64,000 nt of DNA, taken from Gemmata massiliana. Its GTDB lineage: Bacteria > Planctomycetota > Planctomycetia > Gemmatales > Gemmataceae. The notes under the pieces are model-generated. The model was given only the letters and a program-made list of their open reading frames with translations. It was not told the origin of the DNA and searched no databases. The position numbers were made by a program, and so were the translations under genes. The DNA lies in assembly GCF_901538265.1 (NCBI RefSeq), contig NZ_LR593886.1, forward strand, positions 4,113,738 to 4,177,737. The letters are read 5' to 3'. Positions within the stretch are counted from its first letter, which is position 1. Each line of letters begins with the position of its first letter. Positions 17,228-25,560 of this stretch are shown here, piece by piece.

Positions 17228-18808
17228 GTGAACCAAGAACTCTTGACCAACGCCCGGGTTCGCGTGGCGAACGACCGGCCCGTGAACACGAGGGGGGAAT
17301 ACGTTCTTTATTGGCCCCAGATGTTTCGGCGGCTGCACGCGAACCACGCACTTGATTGCGCCCTTCGGCTTGCGGCGGAGTACAAGAAGCCGCTCGTGGT
17401 GTACGAGGGGTTGAAGCTGAATTACCCGTGGGCGAGCGCCCGGCACCACACGTTCATTCTGCAAGGAATGCGCGACAACGCGGGCGCTGCGAAGAAGCTC
17501 GGGGTCGCGTACTGGCCGTTCGTGGAAACCCCGGGCGAAAACGGCCACGGACTAGTGAACCGATTGGCGGCGCACGCGGTCTGCGTCGTGACGGATGACT
17601 ACCCCGCGTACATCGTCCCCGCCCACAATCGAGCGCTCGCGGCGAAAAGCACGGTGCCGGTGATTCTCGTGGACGGCAACTCGGTTGTGCCCCTCACGCG
17701 ACTCGGCGCTCCGGTCGCGGCAGCCGCGCACCTGCGCCCGCGCATTCACAAACTCTTCGCGGAAGAATGGTTGCTCCGGGCCGCCCACATTCCCGACGTG
17801 CCGAAAGTCGCCAAGAGTAAGCTCGATCCGCCGTTTCGGGCCTGGAACCCCAAGCAGGACATCGCGAAGTTCGTAGCGTCTTTGCCAATTGATCGGAGCG
17901 TTCCTCCCGTGCCCGGCGCCGAAGGTGGTTCGGTTGCAGGCCACGCTGTGCTCGATACGTTCGTGAACGAAAAGCTCCCGAACTACGCCGAGGGGCGCAA
18001 CGAACCCAACGACCCCGCGCACAACGCCGCGAGCGGACTCAGCCCGTACTTGCACTACGGCCACCTCAGTATTCAGGAAGTTGCGGAGGCCGTGTTGGGC
18101 GAGGAATGGAGCGTCAAGGAGATCAATCCGAAGACCCGGAACAAGGACGATTTCTTCTGTCGCGACGCGAACGTGAACAGTTTTTTGGACGAGGCGATTA
18201 CGTGGCGCGATGTCGGTTATCACTGGCATTTTGCACGAAATTCAGCGCGTGATACGAACGGAGAATCTTCCCTCGACGTCAGTTGGTGCGCCCACCCAAA
18301 AACCGACATGCCTCTTTTCAACTTCGAGACGATGGATTTTTCCCCAGGTGGCGAACGCACGCTCGATGTCGTGTTGCCGACTTGGGCACAAACCACGCTC
18401 CGTAAGCACGAACGCGACCGGCGCGAGTACCTCTATGACTTGGAGGAACTGGAAGCCGCCGCTACGCACGACGACCTCTGGAACGCGGCCCAGCGCGAAC
18501 TGATCGCGACCGGACGCATTCACAACTACCTGCGGATGTTGTGGGGGAAGAAGGTGTTGGAGTGGAGCGAATCGCCGGCCGCCGCGTATCGCGTGCTGGA
18601 GTACCTCAATAACAAGTACGCGCTGGATGGTCGTGACCCGAACTCGTACACGGGTGTGCTCTGGTGCTTCGGGCTGTTCGACCGCCCGTGGCCGCCCGAG
18701 CGCCCGGTGTTCGGCTCGGTGCGCTATATGTCCTCGGGCAACACCGCCAAGAAGTTCGATCTCGATGGGTATTACGAGTACGTTGACCGGGTCGCGCCGC
18801 GCTCGTGA
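17228..18808 (+). CDS. Class II deoxyribodipyrimidine photolyase
   Basis: A light-driven flavoenzyme that splits UV-induced cyclobutane pyrimidine dimers. The photolyase Rossmann domain is at residues 20-160 (YVLYWPQMFRRLHANHALDCAL, KKPLVVYEGL). The helical FAD-binding domain carries SGLSPYLHYGHLS, then LDEAITWRDVGYHWHF and WAQTTLRKHERDRREYLYDLE. The class II signatures are GRIHNYLRMLWGKKVLEW and YALDGRDPNSYTGVLWCFG, ending in FGSVRYMSSG. At 526 residues it is longer than most class II enzymes; extra sequence lies around 365-395. The start codon is GTG at 17228, preceded by a purine-rich AAGGGTCAGGG. Confidence 0.93.
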   Translation: MNQELLTNARVRVANDRPVNTRGEYVLYWPQMFRRLHANHALDCALRLAAEYKKPLVVYEGLKLNYPWASARHHTFILQGMRDNAGAAKKLGVAYWPFVETPGENGHGLVNRLAAHAVCVVTDDYPAYIVPAHNRALAAKSTVPVILVDGNSVVPLTRLGAPVAAAAHLRPRIHKLFAEEWLLRAAHIPDVPKVAKSKLDPPFRAWNPKQDIAKFVASLPIDRSVPPVPGAEGGSVAGHAVLDTFVNEKLPNYAEGRNEPNDPAHNAASGLSPYLHYGHLSIQEVAEAVLGEEWSVKEINPKTRNKDDFFCRDANVNSFLDEAITWRDVGYHWHFARNSARDTNGESSLDVSWCAHPKTDMPLFNFETMDFSPGGERTLDVVLPTWAQTTLRKHERDRREYLYDLEELEAAATHDDLWNAAQRELIATGRIHNYLRMLWGKKVLEWSESPAAAYRVLEYLNNKYALDGRDPNSYTGVLWCFGLFDRPWPPERPVFGSVRYMSSGNTAKKFDLDGYYEYVDRVAPRS

Positions 18809-18826
18809 ACTCGTGCTTGGTGGAAC

Positions 18827-19483
18827 TCACTCCAGTGCGATGTCACCAATCTCTGGAAGTTGTAACCGGCTTCGTGCTTGGCGGATGCTCGTTTCGATCC
18901 GGTGTCGGAAATCAGACATGTCTTCAAGTGCGCGGGAATGCTCTTGAGCGAGAGCGATTGCTGCCTGAATCCAATCTCGTTGCTCTTTGGTTTCTGTGAC
19001 TTTAGCGAAAAAGTGGTTCGCTTGAACCGCGTCTCTGGCGAGTCCGCACGCCACACCCGCGTGGAAGGCGTCCCAGAACCCCATCGGCGATTTCGTCGCT
19101 AAATGTTGGGCGGCCGAATGTACCGAAGGGAAGAGCGACCGGTAGTGCCTGACTTCGTCCGCCGCGCGCTGAGCCAGCTTCTCGGCGAGTGGAATGAACT
19201 GTTCTTCGTCCTCGAACGCGATGAAGTCATCGGGTTGGGAGTTGTAGCCGGGCGAGAATTTGTAATCGAACGAAAGATAATCTTTCTCGCACCACAGCCA
19301 CATCGCCGCGACATTCAGGAAACTACCCCGGCCCGAACTGGCGGGCGTGAACTCCACGATGACGGCCCACCACCCGTGGTCGTCCAACCACAACCGACTG
19401 CGCCCGCGCTGGAAAAGTCCGAGTGGGCGAAGGATTTGCCGCGCTACCGCGTTCAGCAATCGTGTGTGGGGCGGTTGGGCCAC
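18827..19483 (-). CDS. Hypothetical protein
   Basis: A 218-residue soluble protein I do not recognise with confidence. The N-terminal half (FQRGRSRLWLDDHGWWAVIVEFTPASSGRGSFLNVAAMWLW) alternates strands and aromatic residues, somewhat like DUF4304-type proteins of toxin-immunity contexts, but this likeness is weak. The C-terminal half is helical (EEQFIPLAEKLAQRAADEVRHY, RDWIQAAIALAQEHSRALEDM). It is convergent with the photolyase gene (18 bases apart). Codon use matches neighbouring genes, so it is probably real. Confidence 0.7.
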   Translation of the reverse strand: MAQPPHTRLLNAVARQILRPLGLFQRGRSRLWLDDHGWWAVIVEFTPASSGRGSFLNVAAMWLWCEKDYLSFDYKFSPGYNSQPDDFIAFEDEEQFIPLAEKLAQRAADEVRHYRSLFPSVHSAAQHLATKSPMGFWDAFHAGVACGLARDAVQANHFFAKVTETKEQRDWIQAAIALAQEHSRALEDMSDFRHRIETSIRQARSRLQLPEIGDIALE

Positions 19484-19552
19484 AAGGAACCTCAGGAGCG
19501 AACACGAGAATTATCGGCTTAATCGGTTTGGGTGCTGAGCGGCCGCACCCGG

Positions 19553-19768
19553 TCAGTTCCGGCTCCTACGAATAACCACAACCAAAATTGCTCCAAACGC
19601 CAGCCCACCGACCAACAAGTACGCGGCTCCGGCCAAACGCGCATCGTCGCTCCGAACTGCTCCTCCGAACAGTCCGGTGATACCGGTCGCGAAAAGGCCC
19701 AGAAAACTCAGCCCACCTACCAAGTTGATGAAACATCCCGATTGGCTGGAGTCGCGGTTACCTTCCAT
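19553..19768 (-). CDS. Small two-helix membrane protein
   Basis: A 71-residue protein with two likely membrane segments (about 13-36 FINLVGGLSFLGLFATGITG and 44-66 AGAAYLLVGGLAFGAILVVV) and a basic tail (RRSRN). Function unknown. It is supported by hydrophobic patterning and a clean ATG start. It lies upstream of the previous minus-strand gene by 69 bases. Confidence 0.55.
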   Translation of the reverse strand: MEGNRDSSQSGCFINLVGGLSFLGLFATGITGLFGGAVRSDDARLAGAAYLLVGGLAFGAILVVVIRRSRN

Positions 19769-20164
19769 CCGGTGCGCCCTCAGTTGCGGTCTATTCCCAA
19801 TTATCTTGTGCTAAGTTCGGTGTAGTTCTGTCTGCCCGAGCGGTGCGGTTTTTTTCGGGTGCCGAGTGATTCTGCGAGTCACTCTGTTACGAACAGTGAA
19901 GTTCGACGGTTGGGCTACAGGTGAATTGTGGGAGCGCGGAGCCGCATTCCCGCTGGAGTACGTGATCTCCCGTCGGGCTTCAACCTTGTGCTGCCAACTG
20001 GGAACAGCTAAACGATCACGTATTGAAACAGGTGCGCGGGGAGCATTGAGCGCCCGGATTTCGGCCTCGTTCCCCTTGCCCCTGGTCCACTGGTTTTTCT
20101 ATGAATATAGTCAACAGATGAACATTCGACGGGGCTTTGCCCGGCGTCGATGAAACCAACCATT
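19769..20164. other. Leader region upstream of the SAH riboswitch
   Basis: No credible gene. It contains a small hairpin, GAGTGA ... TCACTC (about 19865-19885), and a T-run at 19849-19855. An AT-rich stretch (TTTTTCTATGAATATAG, about 20092-20108) some 60 bases before the riboswitch is the likeliest site for the ahcY promoter. Confidence 0.4.
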
Positions 20165-20250
20165 CCTTCGAGGGGCGCTGCAACGGGACGCACGGGCGTA
20201 CTTGCCAGGCTCGTTGGGGTGGGTTACTACCGTGCAACGGCGCCCGTTCA
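20165..20250 (+). promoter_or_regulatory. SAH riboswitch controlling ahcY
   Basis: The sequence carries the conserved S-adenosylhomocysteine riboswitch blocks in order: CGAGGGGCGCTGCAACGG (20169-20186), the pairing strand CCAGGCTCG (20205-20213), and GCAACGGCGCCCG (20234-20246), which pairs back with the first block. The next gene is SAH hydrolase, which is the classical partner. In this class SAH binding turns expression on, so AhcY is made when its toxic substrate accumulates. The element ends just before the AGGAG ribosome site at 20257. Confidence 0.9.
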
Positions 20251-20270
20251 TCGTTTAGGAGACTTTGAAC

Positions 20271-21692
<1,422 letters not shown>

Positions 21693-21750
21693 TCGATGCC
21701 TGCCCCAGAGAGTGTGCTCTTTGGGGTTGTGTTCGAGTGCGATTTCCAGG

Positions 21751-21778
21751 TGAACCCCGCCCTTGTGAGCGGGGTTCA
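21751..21778 (+). terminator. ahcY terminator
   Basis: A perfect 10-bp stem, TGAACCCCGC / GCGGGGTTCA, with an eight-base loop, followed by TTCGTTTG. It lies 58 bases after the ahcY stop codon. Confidence 0.75.
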
Positions 21779-21953
21779 TTCGTTTGCGTTGTGGTGCGAT
21801 TTTGGCGACGTCGCGCGGGGCCATTCCCCTTGCAGAATCACCCGCCGTGTGAGTGGGGGGCCGGGCCTACGAGCGACTGACAAATGAAAAAGGCACTCGT
21901 TTCGCGTGAGAGCGAACGAGAGACGGGTGCGAAAGTGAAAAGGTCGTGAATCG

Positions 21954-22376
21954 TCAGGCCGCGAATGTGCTGGGCGAAGATCCGTCGAACCGGTGGGCGA
22001 GGCGCTTGCTGTTGATGTCGAGGGCTTCGAGAATTTCGCTGACGGGGCCGGTTGGGATGTTGTTGGCGATGGCCCAGGTGAGCACGTCCAGGTTTTCGGC
22101 GCCGGACTTGAGTTGATTCAGGATGACGTCGAGCAGTTCGCTCTGGCTTTGAAACTCGCGGAGGAGGAGGCCAAAATCGCGGCCGGCGAGTTCGATCCAA
22201 AAACATTTACCCTGAAGGTGCTCGACCCACCGCGCCCGCAGGTAGCCCATCCAGTGGTCTTTGACCCAGCGTTTAACGCACCCCTCGCCGAGGTCGTACC
22301 CGGCCTTCTCGCTTTCCAGCCAGCGATACTTGTTCTCTTCTTCGATGCAGTCGTGGTGTACGCTTTTCATCACCAT
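21954..22376 (-). CDS. Hypothetical protein
   Basis: A 140-residue soluble protein. Residues 1-70 are rich in acidic, Trp and His residues (SVHHDCIEEENKYRWLESEKAG, KRWVKDHWMGYLRARWVEHLQG). This looks like a conserved planctomycete DUF that I cannot name. The C-terminal part is helical (ELLDVILNQLKSGAENLDVL). The start is uncertain: ATGs at 22376 and 22370 fit the conserved-looking part, and 22409 would add 11 residues. Codon use is typical of the window. Confidence 0.65.
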   Translation of the reverse strand: MVMKSVHHDCIEEENKYRWLESEKAGYDLGEGCVKRWVKDHWMGYLRARWVEHLQGKCFWIELAGRDFGLLLREFQSQSELLDVILNQLKSGAENLDVLTWAIANNIPTGPVSEILEALDINSKRLAHRFDGSSPSTFAA

Positions 22377-22490
22377 CGTAGCACTCGGGAGAGTGGGGCA
22401 CGCATTCATGAGCGGTACCTTACGCGATTAACGGCCTGGGTGAGGACCGGCACGAACCGCGTCACGTTCTCAAATGAAATAGTAGCTCGC

Positions 22491-22522
22491 CATTGAGACT
22501 GAATCAAGTTGCTGTCTCAATG
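22491..22522. repeat. Inverted repeat downstream of the SDR gene
   Basis: CATTGAGAC (22491-22499) and GTCTCAATG (22514-22522) form a 9-bp stem with a 14-base loop, 4 bases past the SDR stop. No clear T-run follows on the minus strand, so terminator function is only possible. Confidence 0.45.
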
Positions 22523-22526
22523 TTAC

Positions 22527-23291
22527 TCAGCGGGCCAAATACCCGCCGTCCACGAAGAGCGTGTGACCGGTGACGTAGCTCCCGGCCTCGCTGCACAGCA
22601 TGAGCACAGGTCCGACGAGTTCGCTGGGTTGTGCCCAGCGCCCCAGGGCTGTGCGGTCGGCAAACGCTTGTTTTTCCGGCTCGGACAGCACCGACATAGG
22701 CATATCGGTCATAAACGGCCCCGGCGCAATGCAATTCACCGTGATCCCGTGCGGGCCGAGATCGAGCGCACTGGCGCGGGACATTCCGATCAGGGCCGCC
22801 TTCGTCGCGGAGTAGACGTTCCGCTTCTCTTTGGACACCTGGCCCATGATCGACGAAATATGAACCACCCGCCCCCAGCGCCGCTGCTTCATCTGCGGCA
22901 CCAGTTCGCGCGTGAGGGCCATCACCGAACTCAAATTGACTTCCAGGACACGGTCCCACGTGTCGTCGGTAATGGCGTCGATTGCTTGAGGGGCGTTCAT
23001 CCCCGCGTTGTTCACAAGAACGTCGACGCGCCCCATCTTCTCTATCGCAAATGTGGCGAGTTTTTTGACCTCTTCGCGCACAGAAACGTCGGTCACGCAG
23101 TACGCTCCCCGGCGCCCGGTGCCCGCCAGGATTTCGTCGAGCGCGGACTTGAGTTCGTCCTCGTTCCTGCTGGCGATGACAATGTCCGCCCCGGCCTCAG
23201 CAAGCCCGCGAGCCATCGCCTTACCAAGCCCTTTATTTCCGCCCGTCACGAGCGCGACACGGCCCGTGAGGTCGAAGAGATTGGTGGGCAC
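22527..23291 (-). CDS. SDR-family NAD(P)-dependent oxidoreductase
   Basis: A classical short-chain dehydrogenase of 254 residues. The cofactor motif TGGNKGLG is at 16-23, the NNAG motif at 94-97, and the catalytic set is Ser146/147, Tyr160 and Lys164 (YSATK). It ends with the SDR C-terminus EAGSYVTGHTLFVDGGYLAR. The pattern resembles gluconate 5-dehydrogenase or 3-oxoacyl-ACP-reductase-like enzymes, but the substrate cannot be read from sequence. It stands alone between unrelated genes. Confidence 0.93.
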   Translation of the reverse strand: MPTNLFDLTGRVALVTGGNKGLGKAMARGLAEAGADIVIASRNEDELKSALDEILAGTGRRGAYCVTDVSVREEVKKLATFAIEKMGRVDVLVNNAGMNAPQAIDAITDDTWDRVLEVNLSSVMALTRELVPQMKQRRWGRVVHISSIMGQVSKEKRNVYSATKAALIGMSRASALDLGPHGITVNCIAPGPFMTDMPMSVLSEPEKQAFADRTALGRWAQPSELVGPVLMLCSEAGSYVTGHTLFVDGGYLAR

Positions 23292-23493
23292 TATGGCTCC
23301 CCCGCGTGTGTAGATTGCGTGCAGTTAATTTATCAGAGTGCCCGGAATCGCTGCAAGTGAAAAGTGTCACAAACTCGCGCTCCGAGTGGAAACAATGAAG
23401 TCACAGGCAACCGCGCTAGCCAAAAATTACAGGTCGTAAAGCCGCGCAGAACTCCCCCCCTGCGCAACATTCGCGCCCCACGCGACCCGCGGT

Positions 23494-23997
23494 TCAGGCC
23501 GCTGCTGTGATACGCGCGAGTTCGGCTGCTGCGGCGCACGCGCCCAATAGCGAGGGCACTACGGGAACCCTGGGGCAATCCTGGCCGAACCGGTGCCGGA
23601 TGTATCGCGCTCCGCTGAACCCATCTTCAATGCCAATCACGAGCTGTGTTCCGTCGCGCTCGTGGCGCACCTTCCATTCGGCAAGCTCGAACCGACTGGT
23701 CTGAGCGTAAGCCCGGCCGGGCACGTTCACCGCCTCGCACGCCAACCAGAACAGGATCACGCCGTGACCAGCAGCCCGGCGCAAGTGGTGCGTTTCCCAA
23801 TCGACTTGGGCGATGTAATCGGAGCTGATCCGGGGACCGGGGCGCCGAGGGGAAGCAACGGAAATTGTCGGTGCATGTTCGGTGAACCACCGGATCGCTT
23901 CTGATTGCCAGTCCGGAGCACCCTGGATCGGACCCGCCAGAAACACGAGCGGACCGTCAATTGGAGTAATAGTTGGTGGCAACAGCACCGCGCCCAC
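23494..23997 (-). CDS. Nucleoside 2-deoxyribosyltransferase-like protein
   Basis: A 167-residue protein with the family's opening strand and loop VFLAGPIQGAPDWQSEAI (18-35), a central WETHHLRRAAGHGVILFWL segment and an FELAEWKVRHERDGTQLVIGIEDG region. This matches the fold of nucleoside 2-deoxyribosyltransferases, which swap bases on deoxynucleosides or cleave the N-glycosidic bond. Members annotated this way may also be sugar-nucleotide or NAD-cleaving enzymes, so the activity is inferred. ATG at 23997 is the natural start. Confidence 0.72.
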   Translation of the reverse strand: MGAVLLPPTITPIDGPLVFLAGPIQGAPDWQSEAIRWFTEHAPTISVASPRRPGPRISSDYIAQVDWETHHLRRAAGHGVILFWLACEAVNVPGRAYAQTSRFELAEWKVRHERDGTQLVIGIEDGFSGARYIRHRFGQDCPRVPVVPSLLGACAAAAELARITAAA

Positions 23998-24158
23998 GGT
24001 GGCCCCTTTGCAACGAACACAGCGGATTGGGAATGGGTTTCATTTTACCACTCCCAATACCGTTCTTAGCGATGCTGGGTCGTTATTGTGACAAGCCGAA
24101 TAGACTCGGCTGCAAAAAGATGGGTCCGAAAACGAACTTGGAAGAATGGATTCGCTCG

Positions 24159-24198
24159 AAACCGGCCCGAGGAACAGAAACGTTCTTCGGGCCGGTTT
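24159..24198. terminator. Terminator of the DUF1592/DUF1552 operon
   Basis: Arms AAACCGGCCCGA (24159-24170) and TCGGGCCGGTTT (24187-24198) form a 12-bp stem 9 bases after the DUF1552 stop codon. A TTTTT run follows on the plus strand. Confidence 0.7.
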
Positions 24199-24206
24199 TT
24201 GAAGGG

Positions 24207-25553
24207 TCAGAAACCCGCGAGTGGTTGGTCCGCGTCGCCGAACTTGTCCGCTTTGACGCCCATTCGGTCCAGTAGCGACAGGTAGAGGCCGCACAACTTG
24301 CGGTTGGCGTTGCCCTTATCGCGGTAATCGAGCGCGCGACCGGTCTTGAGAGTTCCGCCGAGTCCGCCGGCCAACAAGAGCGGCACCTTACTGGAGTCGT
24401 GCGCACTACCCGACCACATGCTGTTGACGAACAACAAGCACGAGTTGTCCAGCACCGTCGCTTCGCCTTCTTTCATGGCGTCGAGCTTCGAGGCGAGGTA
24501 CGCGAACTGACTCACGTAGAACCGCGTGACCTTCTCGTAGGCTTCGGACCGGTCGCTGTGGGACGCCCCGTGGTGGGCGTCGCGTACCCCCAGGAACGGG
24601 TAGAACAGGCCCGAAATATCGCGGCACAGCAGCAGCGATGCGACCCGAGTTTTGTCCGTCTGAAACCCGATGGCGATGAGGTCGCACATGAGCCGCATGT
24701 GCTCGCGGATGTCTTCCGGCAACCCGTCGTCCGGGCGCTTCATACCCGCAACGGGCTTCCCCCTATCTTTGGCCCGTCCGTCGGCCTTGTCCTTGTGTGC
24801 GCGGGCCGATTCGATTCGTTTTTCGACTTCGCGAACGCTGGTCAGGTACTCGTCGAGCCGCGCCCGGTCGTCGGCACTCACTTGCCCGCTGAGGGCCGAT
24901 GCTTCGGTGCGCACGCGATCCAGCACGCTCTGGTTGCGGCGCGTGCCGCGGTTGTCGAACAGGCTGTCGAACGCCAGCGACGGGTACGCTTCCATCGGCA
25001 CCGGCGAGGTGGCCGATTGCCACGAAATGTGCGAGCTGTACGCCATCGAGAAGTTCGTCTCGTGGTACCCCGTGGTCGGCTGCTCGCACCCGAGTACCAG
25101 ACTGGATTGCTCGGTCTGGTCGCGGAAGTGGTTCGCGATCACCTGATCGACGCTGATCCCGCCGCGAAGTTCGGCGCCCTTCTGGAGCGCGGCGCCGGAG
25201 AGGATGTTGCCGGTTTGCCCGGGGTGAATGCCGACGCCCGTCGCGGACTTGTTGAACAACCCGTTGACGACGTTCAACTTGTGTTTGAGCTTGGACAGTG
25301 GTTCCAGGCTCTTGCTCAACTCCATGTCCGCGCCAGCGCCCTTCGCCCACCAGTGGTCGGGGCTGATCCCGCACCCCATGAACAGCGCCGCGAAACGCTT
25401 CGGAGCGACAGACGTACTGGCCTCCGGCGCACCGGGAACAGCCCCCCAAACCGGGACCGATTCGAGCCAGGGCAGGGCCATCGTAACACCCGCACCTCGC
25501 AGGAACGTGCGGCGCGAAGTTTGGGATGAGGGGCGATCGGCAGCGTCGGGCAT
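24207..25553 (-). CDS. DUF1552 domain protein, Tat-exported
   Basis: A planctomycete-type exported protein of 448 residues. ATG at 25553 is chosen because GAGGA, overlapping the stop of the upstream gene, precedes it, and the product then begins with a twin-arginine leader (SRRTFLRGAGVTMALPWLE). The DUF1552 core follows: FAALFMGCGISPDHWW, GIHPGQTGNILSGA, GISVDQVIANHF and SSHISWQSATSPVPMEAYPSLAFD. Towards the end are DNSCLLFVNSMWSGSAHDSSKVPLLLAGGLGG and YLSLLDRMGVKADKFGD. It is coupled to the DUF1592 gene (7 bases apart), as is usual in this phylum. Function is not established; a role with the partner cytochrome-like protein in the periplasm is inferred. Confidence 0.92.
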   Translation of the reverse strand: MPDAADRPSSQTSRRTFLRGAGVTMALPWLESVPVWGAVPGAPEASTSVAPKRFAALFMGCGISPDHWWAKGAGADMELSKSLEPLSKLKHKLNVVNGLFNKSATGVGIHPGQTGNILSGAALQKGAELRGGISVDQVIANHFRDQTEQSSLVLGCEQPTTGYHETNFSMAYSSHISWQSATSPVPMEAYPSLAFDSLFDNRGTRRNQSVLDRVRTEASALSGQVSADDRARLDEYLTSVREVEKRIESARAHKDKADGRAKDRGKPVAGMKRPDDGLPEDIREHMRLMCDLIAIGFQTDKTRVASLLLCRDISGLFYPFLGVRDAHHGASHSDRSEAYEKVTRFYVSQFAYLASKLDAMKEGEATVLDNSCLLFVNSMWSGSAHDSSKVPLLLAGGLGGTLKTGRALDYRDKGNANRKLCGLYLSLLDRMGVKADKFGDADQPLAGF

Positions 25554-25560
25554 GTCGTCC

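Noticed and set aside
20165-20250. A SAM riboswitch as an alternative to the SAH class
   Set aside because: The CGAGGGGCGCTGCAACGG and CCAGGCTCG blocks and the partner gene ahcY match the SAH class, not SAM-I/II/IV features.
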